Positions 9,344 through 17,836 of a stretch of DNA of 64,000 nt are shown here, one piece after another. The stretch covers positions 45,979-109,978 of the forward strand of contig JAAZMZ010000020.1 of NCBI GenBank assembly GCA_012798535.1, in the 5' to 3' direction. Every line of letters starts with the position of its first letter. Within the stretch, counting starts at the first letter, position 1. Below the pieces are notes generated by a model. The model worked only from the letters and a program-made list of their open reading frames with translations. It had not been told where the DNA came from and did no database searches. Source of the DNA: Leptolinea sp. (lineage in GTDB: Bacteria > Chloroflexota > Anaerolineae > Anaerolineales > Anaerolineaceae). The position numbers were made by a program, and so were the translations under genes.

Positions 9344-9393
9344 AGGAATAAAAATACAAACAAAATCTCATTTTTGCCATAATAAGGAATCCT

Positions 9394-10110
9394 ATGACTG
9401 AATTAAGGCCAATTAATTCTGTAAATGACATTGCACAGATGATCGATATCAGTGCTGTCCAGGCGGATAGCACGGACGACAAAGTTAAGGAAGTTGTTCA
9501 ACGTGCCAGAAAATACAATTGTTATCTGGTTACGATCCTGCCAGCGCAAACCTTGCATGCCAAAAGCCTGCTGCAGGGATTGCCGACCCCTAAATTGGGC
9601 GGTAATGTTGGATTCCCATCCGGTGGACAGACGACTTCGATAAAATTTCAAGAAGCCCGGGAACTGGTGAAAATGGGGGTGGATGAAATCGATATGGTGA
9701 TCGATATCGCCGCGCATCTTTCCGGCCGCGACGAGGATGTGTACAATGATATTAAAGCCGTCGTGAACGCCTCAGAGGAGAAACCGGTTAAAGTCATTAT
9801 CGAATGTAACTATTTAAATAATCAACAAATACTGAAAGCCTGTGATCTGATCATCAAGGCAGGCGCAGCCTATGTTAAAACCGGTACGGGATGGGCGCCA
9901 TCCGGCGCGACACCCGATAACGTGGAGTTGATTAAAAAGCATGTGGGTGATCAAATAAAGATCAAGGCGTCGGGTGGAATTCGCAAGGTCGACACTCTCC
10001 TTGACATGTACCGGCGAGGAGCTTCGCGCTTTGGCATTTCTGTTACTTCGGCAACCCGGATACTGGAAGCGGCATCAGGATTAAAATATCCCATACAATT
10101 CGGTGAATAA
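9394..10110 (+). CDS. deoC: Deoxyribose-phosphate aldolase (DeoC) family protein
   Basis: AYVKTGTGWAPSGAT and IKIKASGGIRKVDTLLDM carry both active-site lysines. Confidence 0.9.
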   Translation: MTELRPINSVNDIAQMIDISAVQADSTDDKVKEVVQRARKYNCYLVTILPAQTLHAKSLLQGLPTPKLGGNVGFPSGGQTTSIKFQEARELVKMGVDEIDMVIDIAAHLSGRDEDVYNDIKAVVNASEEKPVKVIIECNYLNNQQILKACDLIIKAGAAYVKTGTGWAPSGATPDNVELIKKHVGDQIKIKASGGIRKVDTLLDMYRRGASRFGISVTSATRILEAASGLKYPIQFGE

Positions 10111-11671
10111 AGGTGACGGCGTGCAAACCTTCATAATTGCGTATGATCTTGGCACCGGGGGCAATAAAGCGTCGCTGTACGATCCAGAGGGAAATTGTGT
10201 CGCTGAGTGTTTCGAGAGTTACACAACCCATTATCCGCAAAATGGATGGCATGAACAATGCCCGGAAGATTGGTGGAAAGCTGTCGTAATTAGTACGCGC
10301 CGCCTGCTGCAGTCATCGGGCATCGATGGAAAAACGGTCACCTGTTGTGGAATTTCCGGACATAGCCTGGGAGTTGTTCCCATCGACAGGGAGGGGAAGC
10401 TTTTACGGGAGATGACCCCCATCTGGTCCGATTCTCGGGCAGTAGATGAAGCGGCGGAATTTTTCCAACGTTTCCCGGAAAATGAATGGTACAGGATCAC
10501 AGGAAATGGTTTTCCCGCCCATTTGTATTCCGTGTTCAAGATCATGTGGTATCGAAATCATGAACCAGATATGTTCCGCCAGATCTATAAAGTGATCGGT
10601 ACCAAAGACTATATTAACTTTAAGCTCACAGGTTATATCGGAACCGATTATTCCTACGCCTCAGGCAGCGGCGTTTATGATCTGCCGGGATGGCAATACC
10701 AGTCAGATCTTCTGGCGGCCAGCGGATTACCCGTGGATATTTTCCCTGAGATTGTTCCTTCGACACAGGTGATCGGGAAGTTGACGAAAAATGCCGCTGA
10801 AGAACTGGGATTGTCGGACCAGATTCAGGTGGTCTGCGGAGGGGTGGACAATTCCTGTATGGCGCTGGGTGCTCGCAATACCCGCGAAGGGCGCATTTAC
10901 ATCTCCCTGGGTTCTTCTGCCTGGATCGCCATATCTTCCCGCAAACCTTTGATCGATGTCAAGATTCGGCCTTACGTCTTTACCCATGTTATCCCCGGTC
11001 TCTTCACATCGGCAGTCAGCACATTCGCCGCCGGTTCCAGTTTCCGCTGGGTGCGCGACAACCTGTGCCGTGATTTAAAAGCCAGAGCTGCAGCTGAGAA
11101 TGTTGATGAATATGACCTGATGACCGCCGAAGCGGCAATCTCTCCGGTTGGCGCCAATTACCTGTTTTTCAATCCCAATCTGGCCGGCGGCACATCCTTG
11201 AGTACCAGTCCGCAGATCCGGGGCGCTTTCCTGGGATTGGATTTACGGCATACCCGCGCGGATATGATCCGGGCGGCTATGGAAGGGATTTCCCTGGAAT
11301 TGCGTATAGCATTAGATGCTTTAAGAACGATGGGCTCATTTGAATCGGAAATGCTGGTGGTCGGCGGGGGCAGCAACAGCCGGTTATGGCGGCAAATATT
11401 GGCTGATGCCTTTGAGATGGATATCGTGAAAACCAGCATCGATCAGCAGGCGGCGGCTCTCGGCGCGGCTGCCTGTGCCGCTGTAGGTACGGGCCTATGG
11501 AAGGACTTTGACATCATTGACGGGTTGCATCATATTCAGGATGTCAGCCATCCAAAAAGAGAGAATTCCAAAAAATACCAATCCCTTCTACCGATCTTTC
11601 GAAGCGCCGGAAATGACCTGGCAAAACTTGGAGATCAGGTAAGTAGATTGAAGGAACAAAATATTCATTAA
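10103..11671 (+). CDS. FGGY-family carbohydrate kinase (xylulokinase-like)
   Basis: IAYDLGTGGNKASLYD, CCGISGHSLGVVPID, VCGGVDNSCMALGARN, MLVVGGGSNSRLWRQILADAF; true start may be the GTG near 10121. Confidence 0.92.
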   Translation: MNKGDGVQTFIIAYDLGTGGNKASLYDPEGNCVAECFESYTTHYPQNGWHEQCPEDWWKAVVISTRRLLQSSGIDGKTVTCCGISGHSLGVVPIDREGKLLREMTPIWSDSRAVDEAAEFFQRFPENEWYRITGNGFPAHLYSVFKIMWYRNHEPDMFRQIYKVIGTKDYINFKLTGYIGTDYSYASGSGVYDLPGWQYQSDLLAASGLPVDIFPEIVPSTQVIGKLTKNAAEELGLSDQIQVVCGGVDNSCMALGARNTREGRIYISLGSSAWIAISSRKPLIDVKIRPYVFTHVIPGLFTSAVSTFAAGSSFRWVRDNLCRDLKARAAAENVDEYDLMTAEAAISPVGANYLFFNPNLAGGTSLSTSPQIRGAFLGLDLRHTRADMIRAAMEGISLELRIALDALRTMGSFESEMLVVGGGSNSRLWRQILADAFEMDIVKTSIDQQAAALGAAACAAVGTGLWKDFDIIDGLHHIQDVSHPKRENSKKYQSLLPIFRSAGNDLAKLGDQVSRLKEQNIH

Positions 11672-11685
11672 CTAAGGAGAATGGC

Positions 11686-12411
11686 ATGTTACCTGAAAAC
11701 TGGGGCTTTACAAATCCTGTTGTCTCACCACTTTATGGCAAACCACCATTGGTATGGAAGGACATGCGAATTCAACTGGTTGTATATGAGACAGATATAG
11801 CCAATATCAAGCAGGTTATTCCGGCTCCGCTTGAGCCGCGTACCAATAAAGTGATCACCTGGATCTCCCAATTTGAACTGGGAACCACGCAGGGTGCCTT
11901 CAAAGAGATGGCAATTTACGTCCAGGTTAAATACAAGGATTTTGAAGGTGATTATGAACCCTTCCTGTATGTATCCACTCCGTTACCATTAACTGCCGGG
12001 CGCGAGATCTGGGGCTATCAAAAGAAAATGGCCGAGATTAGTCTGGCCTTCGAACAGGAAGCTGTCATTGGCAAGGTAGTTCGTCTCGACCATCAGATCA
12101 TGAAGACTCTGGTAGTTCCCGAATATATAGCCCCCATGTCGGAAGTTCCCTGGAGCCGGGATGGTGTTTTTTCTTTGAAATACATACCAAGTGCTGAAGA
12201 AAATGGGAGAGCTATTCGAGAATTGGTTTTAACAGAGGGCAAATTTACCGCACAGGAAGGGAAATTCTTCGGCGGTCGGGCTTCTGTACTCTACGAGCGT
12301 TCTGAAATCGATCCTACCTTTAAGCTCGAACCCAAACGAATTCTGGGCGGTTTCTTCGGGCAGGGCGATTTGTATCTACCGCTTGGAAAAATCGTCCACG
12401 ATTATAAATAA
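11686..12411 (+). CDS. Acetoacetate decarboxylase family protein
   Basis: ADC-fold features: REIWGYQKKMAEISLAFEQEAVIGKV, FFGGRASVLYERSEIDPTFKLEPKRILGGFFGQGDLYLPLGKIVHDY. Confidence 0.82.
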   Translation: MLPENWGFTNPVVSPLYGKPPLVWKDMRIQLVVYETDIANIKQVIPAPLEPRTNKVITWISQFELGTTQGAFKEMAIYVQVKYKDFEGDYEPFLYVSTPLPLTAGREIWGYQKKMAEISLAFEQEAVIGKVVRLDHQIMKTLVVPEYIAPMSEVPWSRDGVFSLKYIPSAEENGRAIRELVLTEGKFTAQEGKFFGGRASVLYERSEIDPTFKLEPKRILGGFFGQGDLYLPLGKIVHDYK

Positions 12412-12436
12412 CGAGGAAAGTGCCTTCTACACGTTG

Positions 12437-12481
12437 AACAACCTCTCAAAGGAGATCTAGTATCTCTTTTGAGAGGTTGTT
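12437..12481. other. Long near-perfect hairpin between the ADC-like gene and gntR
   Basis: 20-bp inverted repeat AACAACCTCTCAAAGGAGAT/ATCTCTTTTGAGAGGTTGTT (one G-U), 5-nt loop; only weak T-tract (TCGTTTC). Confidence 0.75.
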
Positions 12482-12587
12482 CGTTTCAATCATCCCAACA
12501 CCAACGCGTCACACAGGATGCATTTCTCTGCGAGACGGGTCTATGTTAGAATAATATTAAGACAGGTTAATTTGATGGAGTCTAACC

Positions 12588-13322
12588 TTGGACAAACTGG
12601 ATAAATCAATACCTACGCCACTGTATTATCAACTGCTCATCATTTTAAAAGAAAAAATTGAAAGCGGTGTGTGGAAACCCGGCGATATCATTCCGACGGA
12701 ACAGGAATTGATGGAACAATATGACATCAGCCGGTCAACGACAAGGCAGGCCATACTGGCTCTGGTAAATGATGGGTATTTGCACCGGGAGAAATCCAAA
12801 GGGACGATTGTCAGCAGTCCAACCGGACGGATGCGTTTTGTGGGTAGCCTGATGAGCTTCTCCGAGGAGATGGATAGCAAGAAAATTCCGCATTATTCGC
12901 AGATCATTGGTCAAGAAGTGCTGCCTGCTTCCGAGGCAATAGCCGAGAAGTTCGATATCAAACCTGGTTCATCGGTATATCACCTGAAGCGAATCCGGTT
13001 TGTGAATGACAGGCCATTCCTGCTGGATGAGCACTTCATTCCATACTACCTTTGCCAGGGGATCGAAGAAAAGTATAAAAACAACACATCTCTCTACAAA
13101 TTATTGAAGCTTGAATACAACTTCAATTTGCATCACGGGCAAATCGAATTTGAACCGGTGGTTCCGACATCGAAAGAAGTGATAGACCTGCTTAAGGTGA
13201 ATCCGACCACCAGTCTGCTATATGTGGCCCGCATGGTTTATTCAGATCAGGATGTTCCCCTGGATTATTTCACAGCCATTATTCACGGGAAATTCTCTAT
13301 TGATGTAATTTCCACTACATAA
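12588..13322 (+). CDS. GntR-family (HutC/UTRA subfamily) transcriptional regulator
   Basis: TTG start with GGAG upstream; wHTH PTEQELMEQYDISRSTTRQAILALVNDGYLHREKSKGTIV, followed by UTRA domain with YHLKRIRFVNDRPFLLDEHFIP. Confidence 0.92.
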   Translation: MDKLDKSIPTPLYYQLLIILKEKIESGVWKPGDIIPTEQELMEQYDISRSTTRQAILALVNDGYLHREKSKGTIVSSPTGRMRFVGSLMSFSEEMDSKKIPHYSQIIGQEVLPASEAIAEKFDIKPGSSVYHLKRIRFVNDRPFLLDEHFIPYYLCQGIEEKYKNNTSLYKLLKLEYNFNLHHGQIEFEPVVPTSKEVIDLLKVNPTTSLLYVARMVYSDQDVPLDYFTAIIHGKFSIDVISTT

Positions 13323-13353
13323 GTCTGGAAAAATGTAGAACGATAAATTTTGG

Positions 13354-13387
13354 AAAGGATCATCCCGAATATTGGATGATCCTTTTT
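13354..13387 (+). terminator. Rho-independent terminator after gntR
   Basis: Perfect 12-bp stem AAAGGATCATCC/GGATGATCCTTT, loop CGAATATT, followed by TT-ATT. Confidence 0.85.
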
Positions 13388-13393
13388 ATTCTC

Positions 13394-13421
13394 TTGAAAT
13401 TTATCCATCCTTATATATAAT
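13394..13421 (+). promoter_or_regulatory. Predicted sigma-70 promoter for the ferredoxin-nitroreductase/padR operon
   Basis: TTGAAA (13394..13399), 16 nt, TATAAT (13416..13421), embedded in an ATATAT-rich possible PadR site. Confidence 0.6.
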
Positions 13422-13458
13422 AATATATATAACAATATTGGTATAAAGTGAGGTGAGT

Positions 13459-14361
13459 ATGAATGTACAACATTTCATTGATGCTGAAACCTGTACCGGG
13501 TGCGGTAATTGTGTGGATGTGTGTCCCAATCGGATCATCCATCGGAGCGCTTCCGGAAAAAGCACTATGTTGGATGAGCGCCTCTGGATGTGTTTTCAAT
13601 GCGGCCAATGCATGGCGGTTTGCCCGACGAAATCCGTGCATGTTGCCGGCCTCAATTATGAAGTAGATTTTTTCTCTCTGCCCAAAACTGCGGAGGGAGG
13701 ATACACCCACTTTTCAGAACTGATCGCCAGCCGGCGTGCCGGGCGTTGTTTTTTGGATAAACCAGTTCCACATGAACACCTAGAAAAGATCGTCCGGGCG
13801 ATACAAATGGCTCCTCCTGGTTTCCCTCCGATAAAAACTGAGCTGACTGTTGTAGAGGATCCATTGATTGTCAGGAACTCACTTCCCATGATGATCAGTT
13901 TCTATGAAAGCCTGATCAGGGCGATGAAAAATCCCATATCCCGGCAGTTCGTGAAACATGGCGCAGGACGCGAAAAATACATAACCATAAAGAATCATCT
14001 CCTGCCTTTGATGATCGAACGTTTGCCTGATTTGAAAAACGGCCGGGAAGATACCATCCTGAGAAGGGCACCGGCTTTGATTCTGTTTCACGCTGACCGG
14101 AACAGTGAAAATTACATGGCGGATATTTACATCGCGCTGACTTATGGTTTTCTCGCGGCTCACGCGCTGGGATTGGCAGCCTCTGCCATGGACCTGATCC
14201 CGCCTGCTGTAGAGAAGAGCAGAGAATTGCGTGAATATTTCAATATCCCTGAAAGCAATACCGTGGTAGCTTCCATGATCCTGGGTTATCCAAAGCATCA
14301 TTTTCAACGGGGGATCAAGCGTGAATTGAAAAGTGTAACCTGGTTGCAGAAAGAGGCATGA
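13459..14361 (+). CDS. Ferredoxin-nitroreductase fusion protein (2x[4Fe-4S])
   Basis: CTGCGNCVDVCP and CFQCGQCMAVCP clusters followed by nitroreductase domain (SRRAGRCFLDKPVPHEHLEKIVRAIQMAPPG...). Confidence 0.9.
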   Translation: MNVQHFIDAETCTGCGNCVDVCPNRIIHRSASGKSTMLDERLWMCFQCGQCMAVCPTKSVHVAGLNYEVDFFSLPKTAEGGYTHFSELIASRRAGRCFLDKPVPHEHLEKIVRAIQMAPPGFPPIKTELTVVEDPLIVRNSLPMMISFYESLIRAMKNPISRQFVKHGAGREKYITIKNHLLPLMIERLPDLKNGREDTILRRAPALILFHADRNSENYMADIYIALTYGFLAAHALGLAASAMDLIPPAVEKSRELREYFNIPESNTVVASMILGYPKHHFQRGIKRELKSVTWLQKEA

Positions 14362-14912
14362 TGCTTAAATTTGCCATCCTGGGTTTTCTTGGTTATTCTC
14401 CGATGACCGGGTATGCGATCAAGCAGCGCATGGATCGTTCCACAACGCATTTCTGGCATGCCAGGCAAAGCCAGATATACACAACATTGAAAGCTCTGGA
14501 AGAAGAAGGATTGGCAACTTCAATGATTCAAGAGCAAGTGGAAAGACCGGATAAACGCCTGTATTTCATAACAGATAATGGCCGATCCAGTTTCCTTGCA
14601 TGGCTGCAAGAGCCTTATTTGGAATGCAGCCCTAAAAAGGAGACACTGGTTTTGAAGATGTTCTTTGCCGCGCAGATGGAATCCGATACGGCATTATCGC
14701 AATTACAGATCCAGTTGAATATCCATCGGAAACAATTAGATCATTATCGAAATGATAGTGTAAAGGAGATCAAACAGGCTAAAGCCGAATTCCCGAGTCT
14801 CGTCAGAGACGCGCGTATGTGGGAAGCCACCCGGAGGTTCGGCGAGATGTATGAAGAGACCTATATCCGCTGGATTGAGGAAATGATTGCAGAAATCCAG
14901 ATGGACCAATGA
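14358..14912 (+). CDS. PadR-family transcriptional regulator
   Basis: FAILGFLGYSPMTGYAIKQRMDRSTTHFWHARQSQIYTTLKALEEEGLA; ATGA overlap with upstream gene. Confidence 0.92.
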   Translation: MMLKFAILGFLGYSPMTGYAIKQRMDRSTTHFWHARQSQIYTTLKALEEEGLATSMIQEQVERPDKRLYFITDNGRSSFLAWLQEPYLECSPKKETLVLKMFFAAQMESDTALSQLQIQLNIHRKQLDHYRNDSVKEIKQAKAEFPSLVRDARMWEATRRFGEMYEETYIRWIEEMIAEIQMDQ

Positions 14913-14922
14913 ATGGATGCTT

Positions 14923-16383
14923 TCAAGCTGCCGGTAAGGTGATCTGGAATTGTGTTCCATACCCCTTATTGGAAACCGTAGTAAATACCGGGCTAATTAC
15001 CTGGATTTGGCCGTTATGCGCTTCCACCAACTGCTTCACAATAGCCAAACCCAATCCGGCTCCACCGCTGATCCGTGAACGGGATTTATCCGCCCGATAG
15101 AACCGGTCAAAAATAAACGAGAGATCTTCCGCGTTTATCCCGGTACCGGTGTCTGTGACATCGATTACGATCCGCTGATGCTCTGAATCTGTGGAAGCAC
15201 TGATGGATATCTCGCCGCTTTCCGGTGTGTAACGCAAAGCATTACTTAGAAGATTGTTCATTATCTGTGTAAAACGGTCTTTATCCAATTCACAGACGGG
15301 CAATGCATCATCAAATCTCATAGTCAGTGACACATTTTTCTGATTGGCAAGCGGCTTCAGACTGTCGACAACCTGCCGGATCAGAACATCCGGTTTCTGG
15401 GGAGACTTATCCAACTTCAACTGACCGGCTTCAGCCAGAGAGAGCAGGCGCAGATCATTGATCAGTCGGTTGAGTAAGGTTGTTTGTCCATGAAGCACTT
15501 CCAGTTGTTCATCATCTACTGGCAGGATCTTATCCTGCATGGCTTCGATCGTTCCCTGTATGGCTGTCAAGGGGGTGCGTAATTCGTGGGCAATATCTGC
15601 CATATAATGCTGGCGGGCGGTTTGAGCCTTTTCGAGGTTCTCTGCCATCTGGTTAAATGAACTGCCGACGTCCGCAAGTTCATCTCTGGAATGTATAGAA
15701 ACCCGCCGACTGAAGTTACCAGTGCCGATCTCTGCTGCCGCTTTTTTTAACTCACGCAATGGTGCAGTGATCTGATTGAACACAAATGTACCCAGTATGA
15801 GAGCCAGAACAGCGCCGGCAATAATCGAGGCGACTATTGAGTGTCTCATAGTCTCCAGGAAATCTCCGGAGGGGGTACCGGCTCTGGGCAAGCCAGAAAA
15901 CACGAGTATAGTTCCAATACGTTGATCATTCAGCATCACCGGAGTTCCATTGTCTAAATCCTCTGATGAGAGCTTCTCCCGGGTATCAAATGATTGTGAA
16001 TCAAAAATTACCATTCCATCAGCATCTGCCAGCACCAGTCTCTGGTTGGAATCATCCATCATTCCACCAGACATCATCTGGTTCCGGGATTCGTTTATTC
16101 CCCATTTGCCTTTTCCCATCATGTTTCCTCCCATCATGGGAGACTCTTCCAAGAAATTGTTGGCAAGTAACACGTTGACGCCATTCCAGGTGTTGTTGAC
16201 CGCATAATAACTGGCAAGGGTGTTCGCCAATCGTTCCGCCCAAGCGGTCCGATTGCGCGCCGAATAGACATCGAAAGCGTGACTGGTGGCATGAGAAGTC
16301 GCTGTGAATATTACCAGCGCGCTGATCAAGATCAGAAAGAGAAAAGCCGCCATGATCTTGAATCTAAGACTGATGTGTTTCAT
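14923..16383 (-). CDS. HAMP-domain sensor histidine kinase with Met-rich extracytoplasmic loop
   Basis: HAMP, H-box DIAHELRTPLTAIQG, N-box NNLLSNALRYTPESG, G1/G2 boxes; ATG 16383 overlaps the end of the response regulator gene. Confidence 0.92.
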   Translation of the reverse strand: MKHISLRFKIMAAFLFLILISALVIFTATSHATSHAFDVYSARNRTAWAERLANTLASYYAVNNTWNGVNVLLANNFLEESPMMGGNMMGKGKWGINESRNQMMSGGMMDDSNQRLVLADADGMVIFDSQSFDTREKLSSEDLDNGTPVMLNDQRIGTILVFSGLPRAGTPSGDFLETMRHSIVASIIAGAVLALILGTFVFNQITAPLRELKKAAAEIGTGNFSRRVSIHSRDELADVGSSFNQMAENLEKAQTARQHYMADIAHELRTPLTAIQGTIEAMQDKILPVDDEQLEVLHGQTTLLNRLINDLRLLSLAEAGQLKLDKSPQKPDVLIRQVVDSLKPLANQKNVSLTMRFDDALPVCELDKDRFTQIMNNLLSNALRYTPESGEISISASTDSEHQRIVIDVTDTGTGINAEDLSFIFDRFYRADKSRSRISGGAGLGLAIVKQLVEAHNGQIQVISPVFTTVSNKGYGTQFQITLPAA

Positions 16384-17077
16384 CCGTACTCGCTTCAAAT
16401 TTGTATCCCAACCCAAAGACCGTATGAATATAGAGAGGGTTTTTGGGATCAGGTTCAAGCTTCAGCCGCAAATTTTTTATATGGGTATCGACGGTGCGAT
16501 CATAAACATCAAAATTTCCGTCTGATACGGATTCCAAGAGTTGCTGCCGTGAAAAGACCCGCCGGGGCTGCCTGGCCATAAACACCAAGAGATCAAATTC
16601 TGTGGGTGTGAGGTCAATCAAATTGCCTGCCAGCGATATTGAATGTTCTGCTATGTCGATTTCAAGCTTGCCTGCCCGAATGAATCTGGATGAGGATCCA
16701 TCATTTCTTACGCGGCGTAAAATGGTCTTCACCCTTACGACTATCTCACGCGGACTGAATGGTTTGACGATATAATCATCCGCGCCCAATTCGAGTCCGA
16801 CAATTCTATCCGCTTCTTCAGATCGGGAAGTCAACATAAGTATGGGAGTGTCCGATTCGTCGCGAATCGCACGGCAAATTTCAAGACCGTCCAATCCGGG
16901 AAGATTCAAATCGAGAATCACAAAATCGGGCTGTTCAGTTGAAAAAGATGCTAACGCGCTTTTCCCATCCATAGCGCTGATCACTTGAAATTCTGCCTTC
17001 TCAAGGTATGCTTTTAGAACACGTACGATTTGCGGTTCATCATCAACGACCAAAATTTTTTGTTTTGTTTTTGGCAT
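16364..17077 (-). CDS. OmpR/PhoB-type response regulator
   Basis: Receiver (VVDDEPQ, FVILDLNLPGLDG, DDYIVKPF) and winged-helix DNA-binding domain (LTPTEFDLLVFMARQPRRVFSRQQLLE). Confidence 0.95.
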   Translation of the reverse strand: MPKTKQKILVVDDEPQIVRVLKAYLEKAEFQVISAMDGKSALASFSTEQPDFVILDLNLPGLDGLEICRAIRDESDTPILMLTSRSEEADRIVGLELGADDYIVKPFSPREIVVRVKTILRRVRNDGSSSRFIRAGKLEIDIAEHSISLAGNLIDLTPTEFDLLVFMARQPRRVFSRQQLLESVSDGNFDVYDRTVDTHIKNLRLKLEPDPKNPLYIHTVFGLGYKFEASTDETHQS

Positions 17078-17251
17078 ATAGATATATTACAGGTAAATTT
17101 TGAAGATTGTGTGAACTTTAAAAGTGTATCAAGATTTGAATGGTTATTTCTGGCTTCTTGCATGATTTCACATTATTATTAACCATAGTAAGATTGACTT
17201 TCTTGAATTGGTCGTCATATCTCCAACATTTTCTCCCAAACAGGATTCTTC

Positions 17252-17704
17252 ATGTCAAAAAAAGAAAGAAAAGCAATCACCACAACAAGAAATAAGAAAT
17301 CCAGGTGGATCTGGATCGTCGCACTGGCTGCAATCATCGGCCTGTTGCTTTTGTTTTTTTCGCAGAGTAAGGTTGTGAGTAATCCGAATCCGGGCACGGA
17401 GGTATTGGTTGAAACGGCGAACAAAATGCGCAATGAAGGCGCGTTCATACTCGATGTAAGGGAACAGAGTGAATGGGAGCAGGGGCATATTCCCGGTGCT
17501 GTATTGATCCCTCTCAGTACGCTTCCCGGTAGGTTGGACCAGGTCCCGAAGGATAAAAATGTTGTGGTGGTGTGCCGTTCTGGACGGCGCAGCGCCGAGG
17601 GGCGAGATATTTTGCTTAAAAACGGATATAAAACTGTGTACAGCATGACTGGTGGAATGAATGAATGGCAGGCTGGCGGCTATCTGATAGAAACTGGTAA
17701 GTGA
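17252..17704 (+). CDS. Membrane-anchored rhodanese-domain protein
   Basis: N-terminal TM (IWIVALAAIIGLLLLFF); rhodanese FILDVREQSEWEQGHIPGAVLIPLSTL and active-site loop VVVVCRSGRRS. Confidence 0.92.
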   Translation: MSKKERKAITTTRNKKSRWIWIVALAAIIGLLLLFFSQSKVVSNPNPGTEVLVETANKMRNEGAFILDVREQSEWEQGHIPGAVLIPLSTLPGRLDQVPKDKNVVVVCRSGRRSAEGRDILLKNGYKTVYSMTGGMNEWQAGGYLIETGK

Positions 17705-17836
17705 GAGGCGTGTAGTTCTCGCTCGATAAAGTTAAGCATCAAGGAAAATTTTACATAAATTTATCTCATCTTGATGGATTTTATACATCGAACCTGGTAA
17801 AGTGGTTTTAAATTCCCAAAACTGAAAAATCCCATT

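Noticed and set aside
9310-9394. Riboswitch in the deoC leader
   Set aside because: The leader is short (about 55 nt after the predicted start) and A-rich with no evident conserved structure.
13879-14307. 142-aa minus-strand ORF
   Set aside because: Antisense shadow of the ferredoxin-nitroreductase gene.
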